This document shows, piece by piece, positions 7,981-16,869 of a stretch of DNA of 64,000 bases. Numbering within the stretch: the first letter of the stretch is position 1; each line of letters begins with the position of its first letter. The notes under the pieces were generated by a model. It saw only the letters and a program-made list of their open reading frames with translations. It ran no database searches and had not been told where the DNA came from. The stretch spans positions 1-64,000 of the forward strand of contig URFH01000011.1 of the NCBI GenBank assembly GCA_900547155.1, written 5' to 3'. This DNA is from an uncultured bacterium. Its GTDB lineage: Bacteria; Cyanobacteriota; Vampirovibrionia; Gastranaerophilales; Gastranaerophilaceae. The position numbers and the translations under genes were made by a program.

Positions 7981-8532
7981 ATGTCTGAAAAAGAAAAAAT
8001 GATTAACGCGCAGCCTTATGCTCCTTTTGATGAACAGCTTGTAAAAGAGCGCCAAAATTGCAAAAAAATGTGCTTTGAGTACAATAATATTTCCCCCGAA
8101 AACCTGGAAGAACGTGAAAAGCTGCTCAGAAAACTTCTCGGGAAAACCGCAAAATCTTTCCTTATCGAGCAGAATTTTTATTGCGATTACGGCTACAATA
8201 TTGAAATCGGCGAGAATTTTTATTCAAATCACAACCTCGTAATCCTTGATCCGGCAAAAGTTACGTTCGGCGACAACGTTTTCATCGGCCCTAACTGCGG
8301 TTTTTACAGTGCCCGCCACCCTCTTGATTACAAAGAAAGAATAACTTTCATCGAGGACGCAAAACCAATCAAAGTAGGCGATAATGTGTGGTTTGGCGGG
8401 AATGTTACCGTTCTTGCGGGGGTTACAATCGGTTCCAACACGGTAATCGGCGCCGGAAGCGTTGTTACAAAGGATATTCCGTCAAATGTCGTCGCTGTGG
8501 GCAACCCATGCAAGGTTCTGCGCAATTTGTAA
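7981..8532 (+). CDS. maltose/galactoside O-acetyltransferase family protein
   Basis: A left-handed beta-helix (hexapeptide repeat) acetyltransferase of the Maa/LacA/NodL family, 183 residues from ATG 7981, which has GAGAGG 10 bases upstream; an in-frame ATG at 7960 lacks one. The N-terminal Maa segment (about 4-60) is followed by hexapeptide repeats, the catalytic His region YSARHPLDYKER, and the final repeats GVTIGSNTVIGAGSVVTKDIP. It transfers acetyl from acetyl-CoA to a sugar hydroxyl; the substrate is not evident. It runs divergently from the kinase operon. Confidence 0.92.
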   Translation: MSEKEKMINAQPYAPFDEQLVKERQNCKKMCFEYNNISPENLEEREKLLRKLLGKTAKSFLIEQNFYCDYGYNIEIGENFYSNHNLVILDPAKVTFGDNVFIGPNCGFYSARHPLDYKERITFIEDAKPIKVGDNVWFGGNVTVLAGVTIGSNTVIGAGSVVTKDIPSNVVAVGNPCKVLRNL

Positions 8533-8611
8533 TCGTTTTATCCCTAAAATTGCCCGTTGTGATAATGTGTTTTCTCAATATCGGGTTATTATAAATATGT
8601 AAGGAGTTTTT

Positions 8612-8800
8612 ATGAACGAAAATGTGCTGGACAGAAAAAATGATAGTCCTAAAATTGCTCAAAAGCATATTTTGCGCTACATCGAGGATTTGCAGCGCCA
8701 TTTCAGCCTTACAGACAGCCAGATTATAAAAATTCTCAATGATTCAGCTGCTTCTTTCAGAAAAAAAGATACTACAAAAAAATGGTGGCAAATTTTTTAA
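8612..8800 (+). CDS. small protein of unknown function (62 aa)
   Basis: I do not recognise it. A strong AAGGAG is correctly spaced before ATG 8612, which supports translation. The product is basic and predicted helical (HILRYIEDLQRHFSLTDSQIIKILNDSA) with a Lys/Trp-rich C-terminus (KKDTTKKWWQIF) that could touch a membrane. It lies between the acetyltransferase and the receiver-domain gene, with the next start 43 bp downstream. Confidence 0.6.
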   Translation: MNENVLDRKNDSPKIAQKHILRYIEDLQRHFSLTDSQIIKILNDSAASFRKKDTTKKWWQIF

Positions 8801-8843
8801 AAAGTACTACAATTGTTATAGTTTATATAATAGGGGCACTCTG

Positions 8844-9437
8844 ATGGAAGAAAAAGGAATTAAAGTTGACTCGGATTTTATAAATAAGCTCTACATGGCT
8901 GCCGAAAAAAATCCGCCCGAATATAGTGAAATTACGCTGGAAACGCTCAAAGATACGCTCGAGGATATAAACACGCTCATCTCAAAACTCAGGCTCAGTG
9001 CGTCGCATTCTGCTGAAAAATTTAAAGAAGTAAAGTGCTCTGCAGGCTCTGAAAATAAGCATAAACAGGAAAATGTGCTCATTATTGACGATTTGTGCAT
9101 AATAACCTATCAGCTCGGCGTTCTTTTTAAAGGGCTGGGGTACAATGTCACTGTTGCAAAGGATATTTACGACGCAGTAGATAAATTCAAGAAAAATCAT
9201 TTTAATCTTGTTATTCTTGACCTGTTTTTGCCCACGGAGAAAGACGGATTTATCCTTCTTGAAGAGCTTGTTAAGCTAAAAGAGCTTCAGCCGCAGGGGG
9301 TTAGAATCGGCGTTATGACGGCATCTTCAAAAGAAGAGCATAAAAATATGTGTCTTGAAAAAGGTGCGGATTTCTTTGTTGAAAAAACCGAAAACTGGCA
9401 GAAAAACCTCGTTCTTGCTGCGAATGTTGAAAAATAA
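8844..9437 (+). CDS. receiver-domain protein with N-terminal extension
   Basis: Residues 1-75 are a helical extension of unknown role; residues 76-197 form a receiver domain with acidic pair D82-D83, phospho-acceptor D126 (LVILDLF), MTASS and a conserved lysine in FFVEKTE. No DNA-binding or enzymatic output is seen, so it may act by protein contact. The frame is open to 8739 but ATG 8844 (MEEKGIKV) is preferred because a TATAAT lies at 8826-8831 between the two, which would leave only about six bases of leader. No cognate kinase gene is adjacent. Confidence 0.82.
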   Translation: MEEKGIKVDSDFINKLYMAAEKNPPEYSEITLETLKDTLEDINTLISKLRLSASHSAEKFKEVKCSAGSENKHKQENVLIIDDLCIITYQLGVLFKGLGYNVTVAKDIYDAVDKFKKNHFNLVILDLFLPTEKDGFILLEELVKLKELQPQGVRIGVMTASSKEEHKNMCLEKGADFFVEKTENWQKNLVLAANVEK

Positions 9438-9509
9438 AAGCGCAAAAAGCATCAAGAGCAAAGATTTTGAAAAAAACAGCTGCTCAAGTCCTGCGTAACA
9501 GCAAGAAAT

Positions 9510-9836
9510 GTCATTCCGAACTCGTTTCGGAATCGCAAGATTTGGGTAAATAAGCCAAAATCTTGCCGCCGTAAGCGTGAATTTCACGTTCTGGCGACCC
9601 TGAACCAAGTTCAGGGTGACGAAAAGTGCGCTGTCATTCCGAACTTGCAGCTCCTCTTGTTTGCGAGGAACGAGCAATACAAGGGAGGGTGCCCTTCAGG
9701 GTATTTCGGAATCTTGCCAGCGTTAAATACCAACTTTTCACATTGGAGAGACCCTGAAACAAGTCCAGGGTGACAGAAAGAAGCTGTCATTCCGAACTTG
9801 TTTCGGAATCGCAAGGTCGAAGTGCGTAATCATTGC
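9510..9836. repeat. dispersed repeat E, two units, one with a nested insert
   Basis: This spacer (9438-9849) is made of units built from GTCATTCCGAAC, TTGTTTCGGAATCGCAAG and ACCCTGAA followed by AGTTCAGGGTGACGAAA, palindromic pieces of a kind found widely in bacterial genomes. The second unit is interrupted at about 9646-9704 by a segment with a CTCTTGTTTGCGAGGA hairpin and CCCTTCAGGG. The same insert sits at the same point of a unit near 16885-16940. No gene is supported here. Confidence 0.75.
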
Positions 9837-9849
9837 CCTTGATTTTTAC

Positions 9850-11334
9850 TTAATTCAGTATAAAATTCAAAAGCGTGCGTACACCTGCGCCGGTCGCGCC
9901 TTTTGACATAATTTCGTTAATCGGTTTGTCAATAAACGCAGTACCCGCAATATCAATATGCGCCCAGTGCGCTTTTTTAACGAAATTCTGCAAAAACAGC
10001 GCCGCAGTCTGCGTTCCGCCCTGACGAGAGCCGGTATTTCTCATGTCTGCAACATCGCTTTTTAAAGAATCCTTGTATTCTTCAAACATCGGAAGCTGCC
10101 AGAGGCGCTCTCCGCCAATATTTCCGCATTTTATGAGTTTGTCGATTAAAGATTGGTTGTTGCCCATAATTCCGCTTGCTGCGCTGCCCAGAGCGACAAC
10201 GCATGCGCCTGTGAGGGTCGCAACATCAATAATTACATCAACACCGAGCTCGCTTGCGTAACAAAGTGCGTCAGCAAGGGTCAATCTGCCCTCTGCGTCG
10301 GTGTTATCGACCTCGATTGTCTTTCCGTTTCTGGCTGTAAGCACATCGCCCGGCTTGTAAGCGCTGCATCCGGGCATATTTTCGCAGGCGGCGATTATAC
10401 CGTGGAGCTCAACGTCCGGTTTCAGGTCTTTTATCGCATTCATCACGCCCAAAACCGCTGCTGCTGCGGACATGTCGTCTTTCATTGTGAGCATTGATGA
10501 CGGAGGCTTGATATCGAGCCCACCGCTGTCAAAAGTAATGCCCTTGCCGATAATTGCGATTTTTTTGTGCGCATTCGGCGATTTGTATTGCATGTGGATG
10601 AATTTCGGAGGCTGGCTGCTGCCTTTTGACACCGCAAGGAACGCGCCCATTCCCATTTTTTCAATTTCGTCTTTTTCGTAGACGCGCACATCAATATCTT
10701 TTAAAGATTGGGCAATTTCTGCAAGTTTTGCCGGAGTAGCGTATTGAGCCGGTTCATTTGCGAGATTTCTGGCGAAATTCACCGCAGAAGCAATGATTTT
10801 ACCTTTTTTAACACCGGCTTTTGCCTTTTTGCAGTGTTCTTCAACCATATCAACGATTACAACCTCGTCGATTTTCTTTTGTTTTTTGTCGGATTTGTAT
10901 TTGTCGAACTTGTATCCGCCTATTAAAACGCCCTCGGTAATCATTTGTGCGCAAATCTGCGGGTCATATCCGCCGATTCCCGCGCCATGGAGGATAGAAA
11001 CCACTTTTTTTGCGTTCGGGAGTTTGGCGCATTTTTTAATGATTCTTGCTGAGAGTTCTCTGAGCTTGTTTAGGGTAAAATCTTTGCTTTTTCCCATTCC
11101 TGCGATGATGATTTTTTCCGCAGGCAGTTTTCCGAATGTAGGGAGCACGTACATTGAGCCGAATTTCCCGTCGAAGCCTTCTTTTGCGATTACATAATCG
11201 GAAATCAGCCCGCCGAGAGCTATATCAATAGCTCCGGTTGCGCCCGCAGGGACTTTTACGCCCTCAAACAGGTTCACAACAAGAACATTGGCTTTTGTTT
11301 CTTCCAACAGGCCTTTTGCTACCGTAACATTCAT
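9850..11334 (-). CDS. pepA: leucyl aminopeptidase (M17)
   Basis: A cytosolic, two-metal aminopeptidase that removes N-terminal residues from peptides. The 494 residues match the family. The M17 signature NTDAEGRLTLADAL starts at 344, the metal-binding GKGITFDSGG at 263 and MKDDMSAAA at 284; the N-terminal macro-like domain (1-160) is present. ATG 11334 has AGAGG upstream. PepA in some bacteria also binds DNA at recombination sites; nothing here suggests that role. It is transcribed alone, downstream of the rpsT terminator. Confidence 0.96.
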   Translation of the reverse strand: MNVTVAKGLLEETKANVLVVNLFEGVKVPAGATGAIDIALGGLISDYVIAKEGFDGKFGSMYVLPTFGKLPAEKIIIAGMGKSKDFTLNKLRELSARIIKKCAKLPNAKKVVSILHGAGIGGYDPQICAQMITEGVLIGGYKFDKYKSDKKQKKIDEVVIVDMVEEHCKKAKAGVKKGKIIASAVNFARNLANEPAQYATPAKLAEIAQSLKDIDVRVYEKDEIEKMGMGAFLAVSKGSSQPPKFIHMQYKSPNAHKKIAIIGKGITFDSGGLDIKPPSSMLTMKDDMSAAAAVLGVMNAIKDLKPDVELHGIIAACENMPGCSAYKPGDVLTARNGKTIEVDNTDAEGRLTLADALCYASELGVDVIIDVATLTGACVVALGSAASGIMGNNQSLIDKLIKCGNIGGERLWQLPMFEEYKDSLKSDVADMRNTGSRQGGTQTAALFLQNFVKKAHWAHIDIAGTAFIDKPINEIMSKGATGAGVRTLLNFILN

Positions 11335-11505
11335 AAAAACCTCTTTCTTTTAATCTGTATGAGAATAATTATACGCTTTTTTCCCTCCGGTTGCAAAAAA
11401 CTCACAAAATCCCCCGAAATTTCAATTTTTGCCCCCTCTCCGGTGGGCGAGGGAGAATATTTGCGCCCTCACGCAGCGCCTGTTGCGGCATATTAAAAAC
11501 AAATC

Positions 11506-11542
11506 CTCTAAAAAAGCCCTTTTCCGTCCGGAAAAGGGCTTT
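11506..11542 (-). terminator. rpsT terminator
   Basis: Minus strand: 14-bp perfect stem (11513-11526 with 11529-11542; AAAGCCCTTTTCCG and its complement) followed by TTTTTT. It is 20 bp after the rpsT stop. Confidence 0.93.
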
Positions 11543-11561
11543 AATATTTGCAAAAAATCAA

Positions 11562-11831
11562 TTACTTAGCTAGTAGTTTGTTTACTGCAAGTGTTAATCT
11601 TGATTTTTTTCTGGCAGCTGTGTTTTTGTGCAAAACACCTTTGGAAACAGCCTTGTCGCACAGTTTGTAAGCGTGATTAAGAGCTGTTTTTACAGAATCT
11701 GCCTCTTTGGCTTGAGCTAATTCAAGGGTTTTTCTGATTGCAGTTTTGATTTCAGATTTTACAGCAACGTTTTTCAATCTGTTTCTTTCTGCAACGAGTA
11801 CTCTTTTTTTAGCTGACTTAATGTTTGCCAT
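11562..11831 (-). CDS. rpsT: 30S ribosomal protein S20
   Basis: Primary 16S rRNA-binding protein of the small subunit. The 89 residues have the typical start MANIKSAKKRV, two long basic helices and the closing TAARKKSRLTLAVNKLLAK. AAAGGA precedes ATG 11831. It has its own promoter and terminator. Overproduced S20 controls its own translation in E. coli; the roughly 50-nt leader here is compatible with that but shows no obvious site. Confidence 0.97.
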   Translation of the reverse strand: MANIKSAKKRVLVAERNRLKNVAVKSEIKTAIRKTLELAQAKEADSVKTALNHAYKLCDKAVSKGVLHKNTAARKKSRLTLAVNKLLAK

Positions 11832-11888
11832 TGTTTTTTCCTTTCATAATGCATTTTAATCTGCATTGAGGATGGTGTGAGTACAATT

Positions 11889-11916
11889 ATTATAGCCTTA
11901 AAAACTTAAATTACAA
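11889..11916 (-). promoter_or_regulatory. rpsT promoter
   Basis: Minus strand -35 TTGTAA (11911-11916), 16-bp spacer, -10 TATAAT (11889-11894). The -35 overlaps the last codons of the mini-RNase III gene. Confidence 0.75.
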
Positions 11917-12282
11917 CATGTCAGCGTTGACTTTTTCGTCCGCAATCCTGAAAATTTCGTCCAAGCGTTCTTTTTTGTACAAATACAAATGCCCCACAAG
12001 CGCCTCAAACCCCGTTGCAATGCGGTGAAGCGATTGATTTATGCGTCTTGCTGAAGATGAGGGGATGTTTCTGCCGCGCCGGACGATTTCTTTTTCTTCT
12101 TCTGTTAGATAAGGCTCGAGAAATTCCAGCAAATCGCACTGATATTGTGCGTTTACAAGGTTTGTGTTGAGTTTGTGGAGCTTTGCGAGGTTCGGGGTTT
12201 TGTAAATAACCTTTTCCCTTATATAAAGCTCATAAACTGCATCTCCAAGGTGCGCACATCCTTTTAAATTCATTTCTTCCAT
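11911..12282 (-). CDS. mrnC: mini-ribonuclease III
   Basis: An RNase III catalytic domain without the dsRNA-binding domain, as in Mini-III, which matures 23S rRNA in Bacillus subtilis and occurs in cyanobacteria. The 123 residues carry LGDAVYELYIR (catalytic D14), VRRGRN and the second acidic motif ATGFEALVG. ATG 12282 has no Shine-Dalgarno and lies six bases after TGCTAAAAT, predicting a leaderless mRNA. It precedes rpsT on the same strand, but rpsT has its own promoter. Confidence 0.93.
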   Translation of the reverse strand: MEEMNLKGCAHLGDAVYELYIREKVIYKTPNLAKLHKLNTNLVNAQYQCDLLEFLEPYLTEEEKEIVRRGRNIPSSSARRINQSLHRIATGFEALVGHLYLYKKERLDEIFRIADEKVNADML

Positions 12283-12288
12283 AAATAA

Positions 12289-12297
12289 ATTTTAGCA
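12289..12297 (-). promoter_or_regulatory. extended -10 promoter giving leaderless mrnC mRNA
   Basis: TGCTAAAAT on the minus strand, then TTATTT and ATG. A weak -35 TTAAAC lies 17 bp further upstream. Confidence 0.65.
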
Positions 12298-12391
12298 TAA
12301 AGGTGAAGTTTGTTTAAGAATTGGCTTGATTTTGCGTTGTCGGCTAAAATATTTAATGAGTATCACCATACATCTATGATATGAGGCAAAA

Positions 12392-13153
12392 ATGCGTATT
12401 TTTAAAAGTTTTATAAATCTGTTGAGCGTGTTTGCCGTGCTGTTTTTTCAAAAGGCGGCAGTGCACGCGGCGGTTGCGTTTCCGACAATAACCGTCGGAA
12501 TGGGGAACACAAATACCCCGCAGGAATTCACACAGGGCGTCCAAATCCTCGTCCTTTTGACGATTCTGACGCTCGCGCCGAGTATTTTTATTATGACAAC
12601 GGCGTTTATCAGGATAATCATCGTTCTGGCGCTCACAAGGCAGGCAATCGGGCTTGCTTCGCTCCCGCCGAATCAGGTTCTTGCCGGTTTGGCGCTGATT
12701 TTGACGTTTTTTGTAATGGCTCCGACCTTTAATAAAATGAATGAAACCGCAATCCAGCCCTATATGAAAAATCAGATAACCCAGCAGGCTGCGCTGGAGC
12801 GGGGGATTGAGCCCATGCGCGAATTTATGATAAAACACACGGAAGAAAAGGAGCTGGGGCTGTTTTTGAGTATGGCGAAAATCGAAAAGCCAAAAAACTG
12901 GAAAGATGTGCCGACTTATACGCTGATTCCTGCTTTTGTAATCAGCGAGCTGAAAACAGCTTTTAAAATCGGTTTTATTATATTTATGCCCTTTCTCGTA
13001 ATCGATATTGTTGTGGCAAGTATCCTTGTTTCAATGGGTATGCTGTTTTTGCCTCCGGCAACTGTTGCCACTCCGTTTAAACTCATACTTTTTGTTATGA
13101 TTGATGGCTGGTATTTGATTACAAAAACGCTCCTTGAGGGCTTTATTACTTAG
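12392..13153 (+). CDS. fliP: flagellar export gate protein FliP
   Basis: Core of the type III export gate; five copies assemble with FliQ and FliR in the basal-body membrane. The 253 residues begin with a cleavable-type signal (LLSVFAVLFFQKAAVHA), as in flagellar FliP, and contain the signature regions IIIVLALTRQAIGLASLPPNQVL split by the conserved loop, and FKIGFIIFMPFLVIDIVVAS. Four membrane segments are evident. It starts a four-gene operon with fliQ 13 bp downstream. Confidence 0.96.
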   Translation: MRIFKSFINLLSVFAVLFFQKAAVHAAVAFPTITVGMGNTNTPQEFTQGVQILVLLTILTLAPSIFIMTTAFIRIIIVLALTRQAIGLASLPPNQVLAGLALILTFFVMAPTFNKMNETAIQPYMKNQITQQAALERGIEPMREFMIKHTEEKELGLFLSMAKIEKPKNWKDVPTYTLIPAFVISELKTAFKIGFIIFMPFLVIDIVVASILVSMGMLFLPPATVATPFKLILFVMIDGWYLITKTLLEGFIT

Positions 13154-13166
13154 TTAAGGAAAAACA

Positions 13167-13436
13167 ATGGAAGATACTCAATTTTTAACAATTATACAGA
13201 ACGTTTTCATAATGATTTTGCTGCTTGCAACGCCTGTTCTTGTCATAAGCATGATTGTCGGGCTTGTGATAAGCGTTTTTCAGGCTGTTACGCAAATTCA
13301 GGAGTCCACGCTGACTTTTGTTCCGAAAATTATTGCCGGAATAATCACCCTAATCGTGCTAATGCCGTGGATGTTGAACGTTTTTGTTGAAAAAACAAAC
13401 GAGCTGTTCAATTATATACAAACGATTATACATTGA
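13167..13436 (+). CDS. fliQ: flagellar export gate protein FliQ
   Basis: An 89-residue, two-helix membrane protein with the FliQ pattern (PVLVISMIVGLVISVFQAVT, then QESTLTFVPKI). AAGGA precedes the ATG. It packs around the FliP5-FliR1 core of the gate. Confidence 0.95.
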   Translation: MEDTQFLTIIQNVFIMILLLATPVLVISMIVGLVISVFQAVTQIQESTLTFVPKIIAGIITLIVLMPWMLNVFVEKTNELFNYIQTIIH

Positions 13437-13446
13437 GGTGCAATGA

Positions 13447-14229
13447 ATGCAGCCTGATTTGTTAACACTGTTATCTCCTAAAAATATCGTTATTTTTGTG
13501 ATTATTTTCACAAGAATAGGCGGGATGATTGCTTCGGCGCCTTTGTTTTCGCATTATCCTATGCCAGAACAGGTGAAAATCTGGCTTAGCGCGCTGGTTG
13601 CTTTTATTTTGTTTCCAATGATTTCTTCGACTATTCATATTGTTATGCCTACGGACTTTCCGGGGCTTTTTATCTACCTTTTGAGGGAATTTGCGGTCGG
13701 ATTTATGATTGGTTTTATTATGAACCTCATTTTTGCGGCTGTGCAGATTGCCGGCGAGTTTATAAGTATTCAAATCGGCATTTCAATGAGCCAGATTCTT
13801 GACCCTGTGACCGGCGCAAGCTCGCCGATTCTTTCGCAAATGTTTATAATTCTTGCTTCGTTCGTTTTTCTCGCGCTGAACGCCCATCAGTGGCTTTTTG
13901 CTGCGATTTATAAAAGTTATACGGCTTTTCCGCCCGGTTTGGACTTTGTTTTTACGGGCGGGGTTGTGGAAAACATTCTGCATTTGAGCGGGCAGATGTT
14001 TTTTATCGCAATCAGCATGATTTTGCCGGTTTTCTGTGTTATGTTTGTATCAGAGGTTCTGATGGGCTTTATGTCGAAAATGATGCCCCAGATGAACATA
14101 TTTATGGTCGCCATACCTTTTAAAATCTATATCGGGGTAATTTTGATACTAATGTTTATTTCTCCGACGGCGACGTACCTGTCAAATACGATTCAGTCAT
14201 ATTTTCAGGGCATTGTCGAAATGATGTAG
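13447..14229 (+). CDS. fliR: flagellar export gate protein FliR
   Basis: A 260-residue polytopic protein completing the FliPQR gate. Recognisable stretches include RIGGMIASAPLF, REFAVGFMIGFIMNLIF, AGEFISIQIGISMSQILDP and the C-terminal KMMPQMNIFMVAIPFKI. ATG 13447 is chosen over the out-of-frame ATG at 13443; GAGGTG is at 13435-13440. The gap to fliQ is 10 bp. Confidence 0.95.
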   Translation: MQPDLLTLLSPKNIVIFVIIFTRIGGMIASAPLFSHYPMPEQVKIWLSALVAFILFPMISSTIHIVMPTDFPGLFIYLLREFAVGFMIGFIMNLIFAAVQIAGEFISIQIGISMSQILDPVTGASSPILSQMFIILASFVFLALNAHQWLFAAIYKSYTAFPPGLDFVFTGGVVENILHLSGQMFFIAISMILPVFCVMFVSEVLMGFMSKMMPQMNIFMVAIPFKIYIGVILILMFISPTATYLSNTIQSYFQGIVEMM

Positions 14230-14245
14230 CAACGGTGAGGGAAAA

Positions 14246-15337
14246 GTGAGCCAGGCAGCGGAAAGAACAGAAGACGCAACCCCCAAGCGACGGGAGGACG
14301 AGCGAAAAAAAGGCAATATTGCGCGAAGTCAGGATATGACTTCGTCACTTGTGCTGACTTCGGGCGTTGGTTTGTTAATCGGGCTTATGCCGATTATGCT
14401 CGAAAAGATGAAAAACCTTGCCAGATACACTTTTACCCATATAAAACCCGACCAGATTGAAACTGACAACATTTTGGCGATACTTGCGCCTTATGCAAAA
14501 ATCTCGGGTGAAATTTTGATTCCTTTTCTTGTTGCTCTGGCGCTGGTTACGGCTGCAATTATAAGAATGCAGGTCGGCCCGCTGTTTGCAATAGAAAAAA
14601 TCAAGCCCAAACTCGACAAATTCTCCGGTGCGCAGATTATGCAGGGGCTGCGCAAGATTTTCAACCCGTTTGAGGTGAAAAACCTTGTTGAAATGACAAA
14701 ATCGCTGCTTAAAATGGGGATAGTCGGTTATGTCGGCTATAATGTTCTTAATTCCAGAAAAGACGAGCTTTTCGGGCTTGTCGGGGCTGATTTGAACACG
14801 GCTTTTGCGGTTCTGGGCAGCATTCTTGTTCACATGGTCATAAGCATGTGCCTTGCGATGTTGATTATCGGGTTTATTGATAAAAAATACCAGACTTACG
14901 AGTATGAAAAATCAATTAAAATGACAAAACAGGAGGTCAAGGACGAATTCAAAAACACCGAAGGGGATCCGATGATTAAGGCGAAAATTCGCTCCGCCCA
15001 AATGCAAATTATGCGCCAGAAAATGATGAGCGCGGTTCCCACGGCGGATGTTGTTGTTGCGAACCCGACGCACTATTCTGTTGCTATAAAATATGACAAA
15101 TCCAGGGCGCCGGCGCCGATGGTTGTGGCAAAAGGCGTTGATTTTATGGCTTTTAAAATCCGTGAAATCGCCAGAGCCAATGATGTTCCGATTGTTGTGA
15201 ACAAACCGCTTGCCAGAGCGCTTTACAAGCTTGTAAAGGTTGATAGCGTCATCCCTGCCGACCTTTATGTTGCTGTTGCGGAGATTCTTGCTTACGTTTA
15301 TAAGAAAAACACTTCACAGCATATTGATGTGCACTAA
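14246..15337 (+). CDS. flhB: flagellar export substrate-switch protein FlhB
   Basis: FlhB closes around the FliPQR gate and switches substrate class after self-cleavage. The 363 residues show the start ERTEDATPKRREDERKKGNIARSQD, four membrane helices and the autocleavage motif NPTH at about 273-276 followed by SVAIKYD. GTG 14246 with GGTGAGG upstream is the start. The gene ends the operon; flhA, the ATPase and structural flagellar genes are not in the window, so a complete flagellum cannot be inferred from here. Confidence 0.96.
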   Translation: MSQAAERTEDATPKRREDERKKGNIARSQDMTSSLVLTSGVGLLIGLMPIMLEKMKNLARYTFTHIKPDQIETDNILAILAPYAKISGEILIPFLVALALVTAAIIRMQVGPLFAIEKIKPKLDKFSGAQIMQGLRKIFNPFEVKNLVEMTKSLLKMGIVGYVGYNVLNSRKDELFGLVGADLNTAFAVLGSILVHMVISMCLAMLIIGFIDKKYQTYEYEKSIKMTKQEVKDEFKNTEGDPMIKAKIRSAQMQIMRQKMMSAVPTADVVVANPTHYSVAIKYDKSRAPAPMVVAKGVDFMAFKIREIARANDVPIVVNKPLARALYKLVKVDSVIPADLYVAVAEILAYVYKKNTSQHIDVH

Positions 15338-15411
15338 ATAGCCGTTTTTAGGCAAAAATCTTCTACTACGGCTCAGATTGTGTCGCTCTTCTTGCTATTG
15401 GCGGGAGGGGA

Positions 15412-15498
15412 ATGATTGAGTATCGTTTGTGAGAGGATGAATAGTTGCACCCTCCCCGAGTTGGGGAGGGTTGGGGTGGGGATTGCCCCGTAGGGAAA
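15412..15498. repeat. dispersed repeat D, copy with upstream associate
   Basis: CACCCTCCCCGAGTTGGGG followed by AGGGTTGGGGTGGGG. Just before it stands GAGTATCGTTTGTGAGAGG, related to the 35-bp insert inside the D copy at 21916-21950. The rest of the spacer 15338-15691 carries only the promoter listed next. Confidence 0.55.
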
Positions 15499-15577
15499 AC
15501 ACCAAATAGCATTATTTTTATTTATGAAAAGATATTTGTTAAGTTTTGTAAATATGAATTTTTTGCCCCAAAACCCT

Positions 15578-15586
15578 TGCTATGAT
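15578..15586 (+). promoter_or_regulatory. extended -10 promoter
   Basis: TGCTATGAT, the same nine bases as before mutS. Predicted start near 15593, leaving a leader of about 100 nt before ATG 15692. Confidence 0.5.
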
Positions 15587-15691
15587 AGCCTTTCTAATAG
15601 AATAGAATGGAATGGAAACCTTATGTCAAAAACAGATTTTTCTTTGTTTTCATGAAAATACAGCACTTTAAAAGTAAGAAAAGGAAGAAAA

Positions 15692-16816
15692 ATGGAAAAA
15701 GTAGGTTTTCACAGTGTAAATATGGCCTTGCCGCGCCAGTCTTTCGGGCAAAAAGCCGCATTTGAAAGGCAAAATCTTGCGCCAAAACCGCAAAATAACA
15801 GCCAAATTCTTGAATACAGCCTTGCGTCGCTCGCGGCAGTAGGCTCTGCGCTGATTATTGGTTCAGCATTGAGAAAAGGCGCGGCCGCAAAGCTTCTTGC
15901 CGCAAAAAATGAGGGAATTAAAGCTGGCGAGCTGGAAACTTTAAAAAGGCTCAAAAACCTTGATATTGCTGATTTTAAAAAGGTGGGCAGTTTCGACAAA
16001 GGAAAGGCCTTAATCGACGGAAAGCCCTATTCCGGCGTGATAAATACCAAAAATTCCGTAATAACCTATAAAGACGGCGTATTGACCAGAGCTGAGCTCT
16101 CCGATGGCACGTTAAAAGCCTATAATGACGGACATATTAACAGAATCCGCAAAGGCAATCAGATAAAAGATTTTTATACCCGAAATGACGGCACAAAAGT
16201 GGCAAGAACGTTTGTTCCTAACGATTCTTTGATGATTTCAAAAGGCTCTAGAACAGAAAAACGCCGTGAATTTGCTACTTATATAAAACCCGATGGTTCG
16301 GTACTCAAAACAAAAGAATCCTGGGGCACGATTTCGCATCCGGCCTATAAAAACGGTGAAGTTTTCAATTATCACAAAGTTGTTGACCAAAAAACCGGCA
16401 AAACCATTTCAATGACGAGCTCAAGACCCAACCGCTTTGCGGATACGAGCGTCCGTCATAAAGAGCATGTGATTGTTGACGGAAAAAAGGTTACTAATTA
16501 CTATCATGACGGCAAAATCACTGCCACACAACGCAGTGAATACAATCCGGGAACGGGTGTTGTTACAATAAAAGAAAAAACATACAACTTTGACGGAAAA
16601 CCCTATGATGGCGAGCATTTGACCTTGAAACTACCGAAAACAGAGGCAAAATTACGGGCTTTTGTTGAAAAAGACGGAAAAATCAAAGATGGCAGCGTTG
16701 AATTGTTTGACCAAAAAGGACATCAGCTCGTTGGTGATAGTTACATGAACCATGGCGGTTCCGTTGCGGAGGCGAGGGCTGCTATTGAAAAAGCAGGGCT
16801 TCCGTTTAGGATATAA
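15692..16816 (+). CDS. unknown protein with N-terminal SFG motif and repeated DGKPYxG units
   Basis: I do not recognise the family. The 374 residues start with a polar segment holding RQSFGQKAAF (15-24), then one hydrophobic stretch (about 41-61) and a long soluble region with short beta-type repeats such as IDGKPYSGVI and FDGKPYDGEHL, reminiscent of MORN-like or surface repeats. AAGGAAG precedes ATG. The layout suggests a membrane-anchored or exported repeat protein. It may belong with the SFKG-motif proteins at 17.3, 26.2 and 27.1 kb. Confidence 0.75.
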   Translation: MEKVGFHSVNMALPRQSFGQKAAFERQNLAPKPQNNSQILEYSLASLAAVGSALIIGSALRKGAAAKLLAAKNEGIKAGELETLKRLKNLDIADFKKVGSFDKGKALIDGKPYSGVINTKNSVITYKDGVLTRAELSDGTLKAYNDGHINRIRKGNQIKDFYTRNDGTKVARTFVPNDSLMISKGSRTEKRREFATYIKPDGSVLKTKESWGTISHPAYKNGEVFNYHKVVDQKTGKTISMTSSRPNRFADTSVRHKEHVIVDGKKVTNYYHDGKITATQRSEYNPGTGVVTIKEKTYNFDGKPYDGEHLTLKLPKTEAKLRAFVEKDGKIKDGSVELFDQKGHQLVGDSYMNHGGSVAEARAAIEKAGLPFRI

Positions 16817-16869
16817 TTTTATTTTTGGAAAAAGCAGAAAGCAAGTTCGGCATGGCAAAGCAAAAAAAC

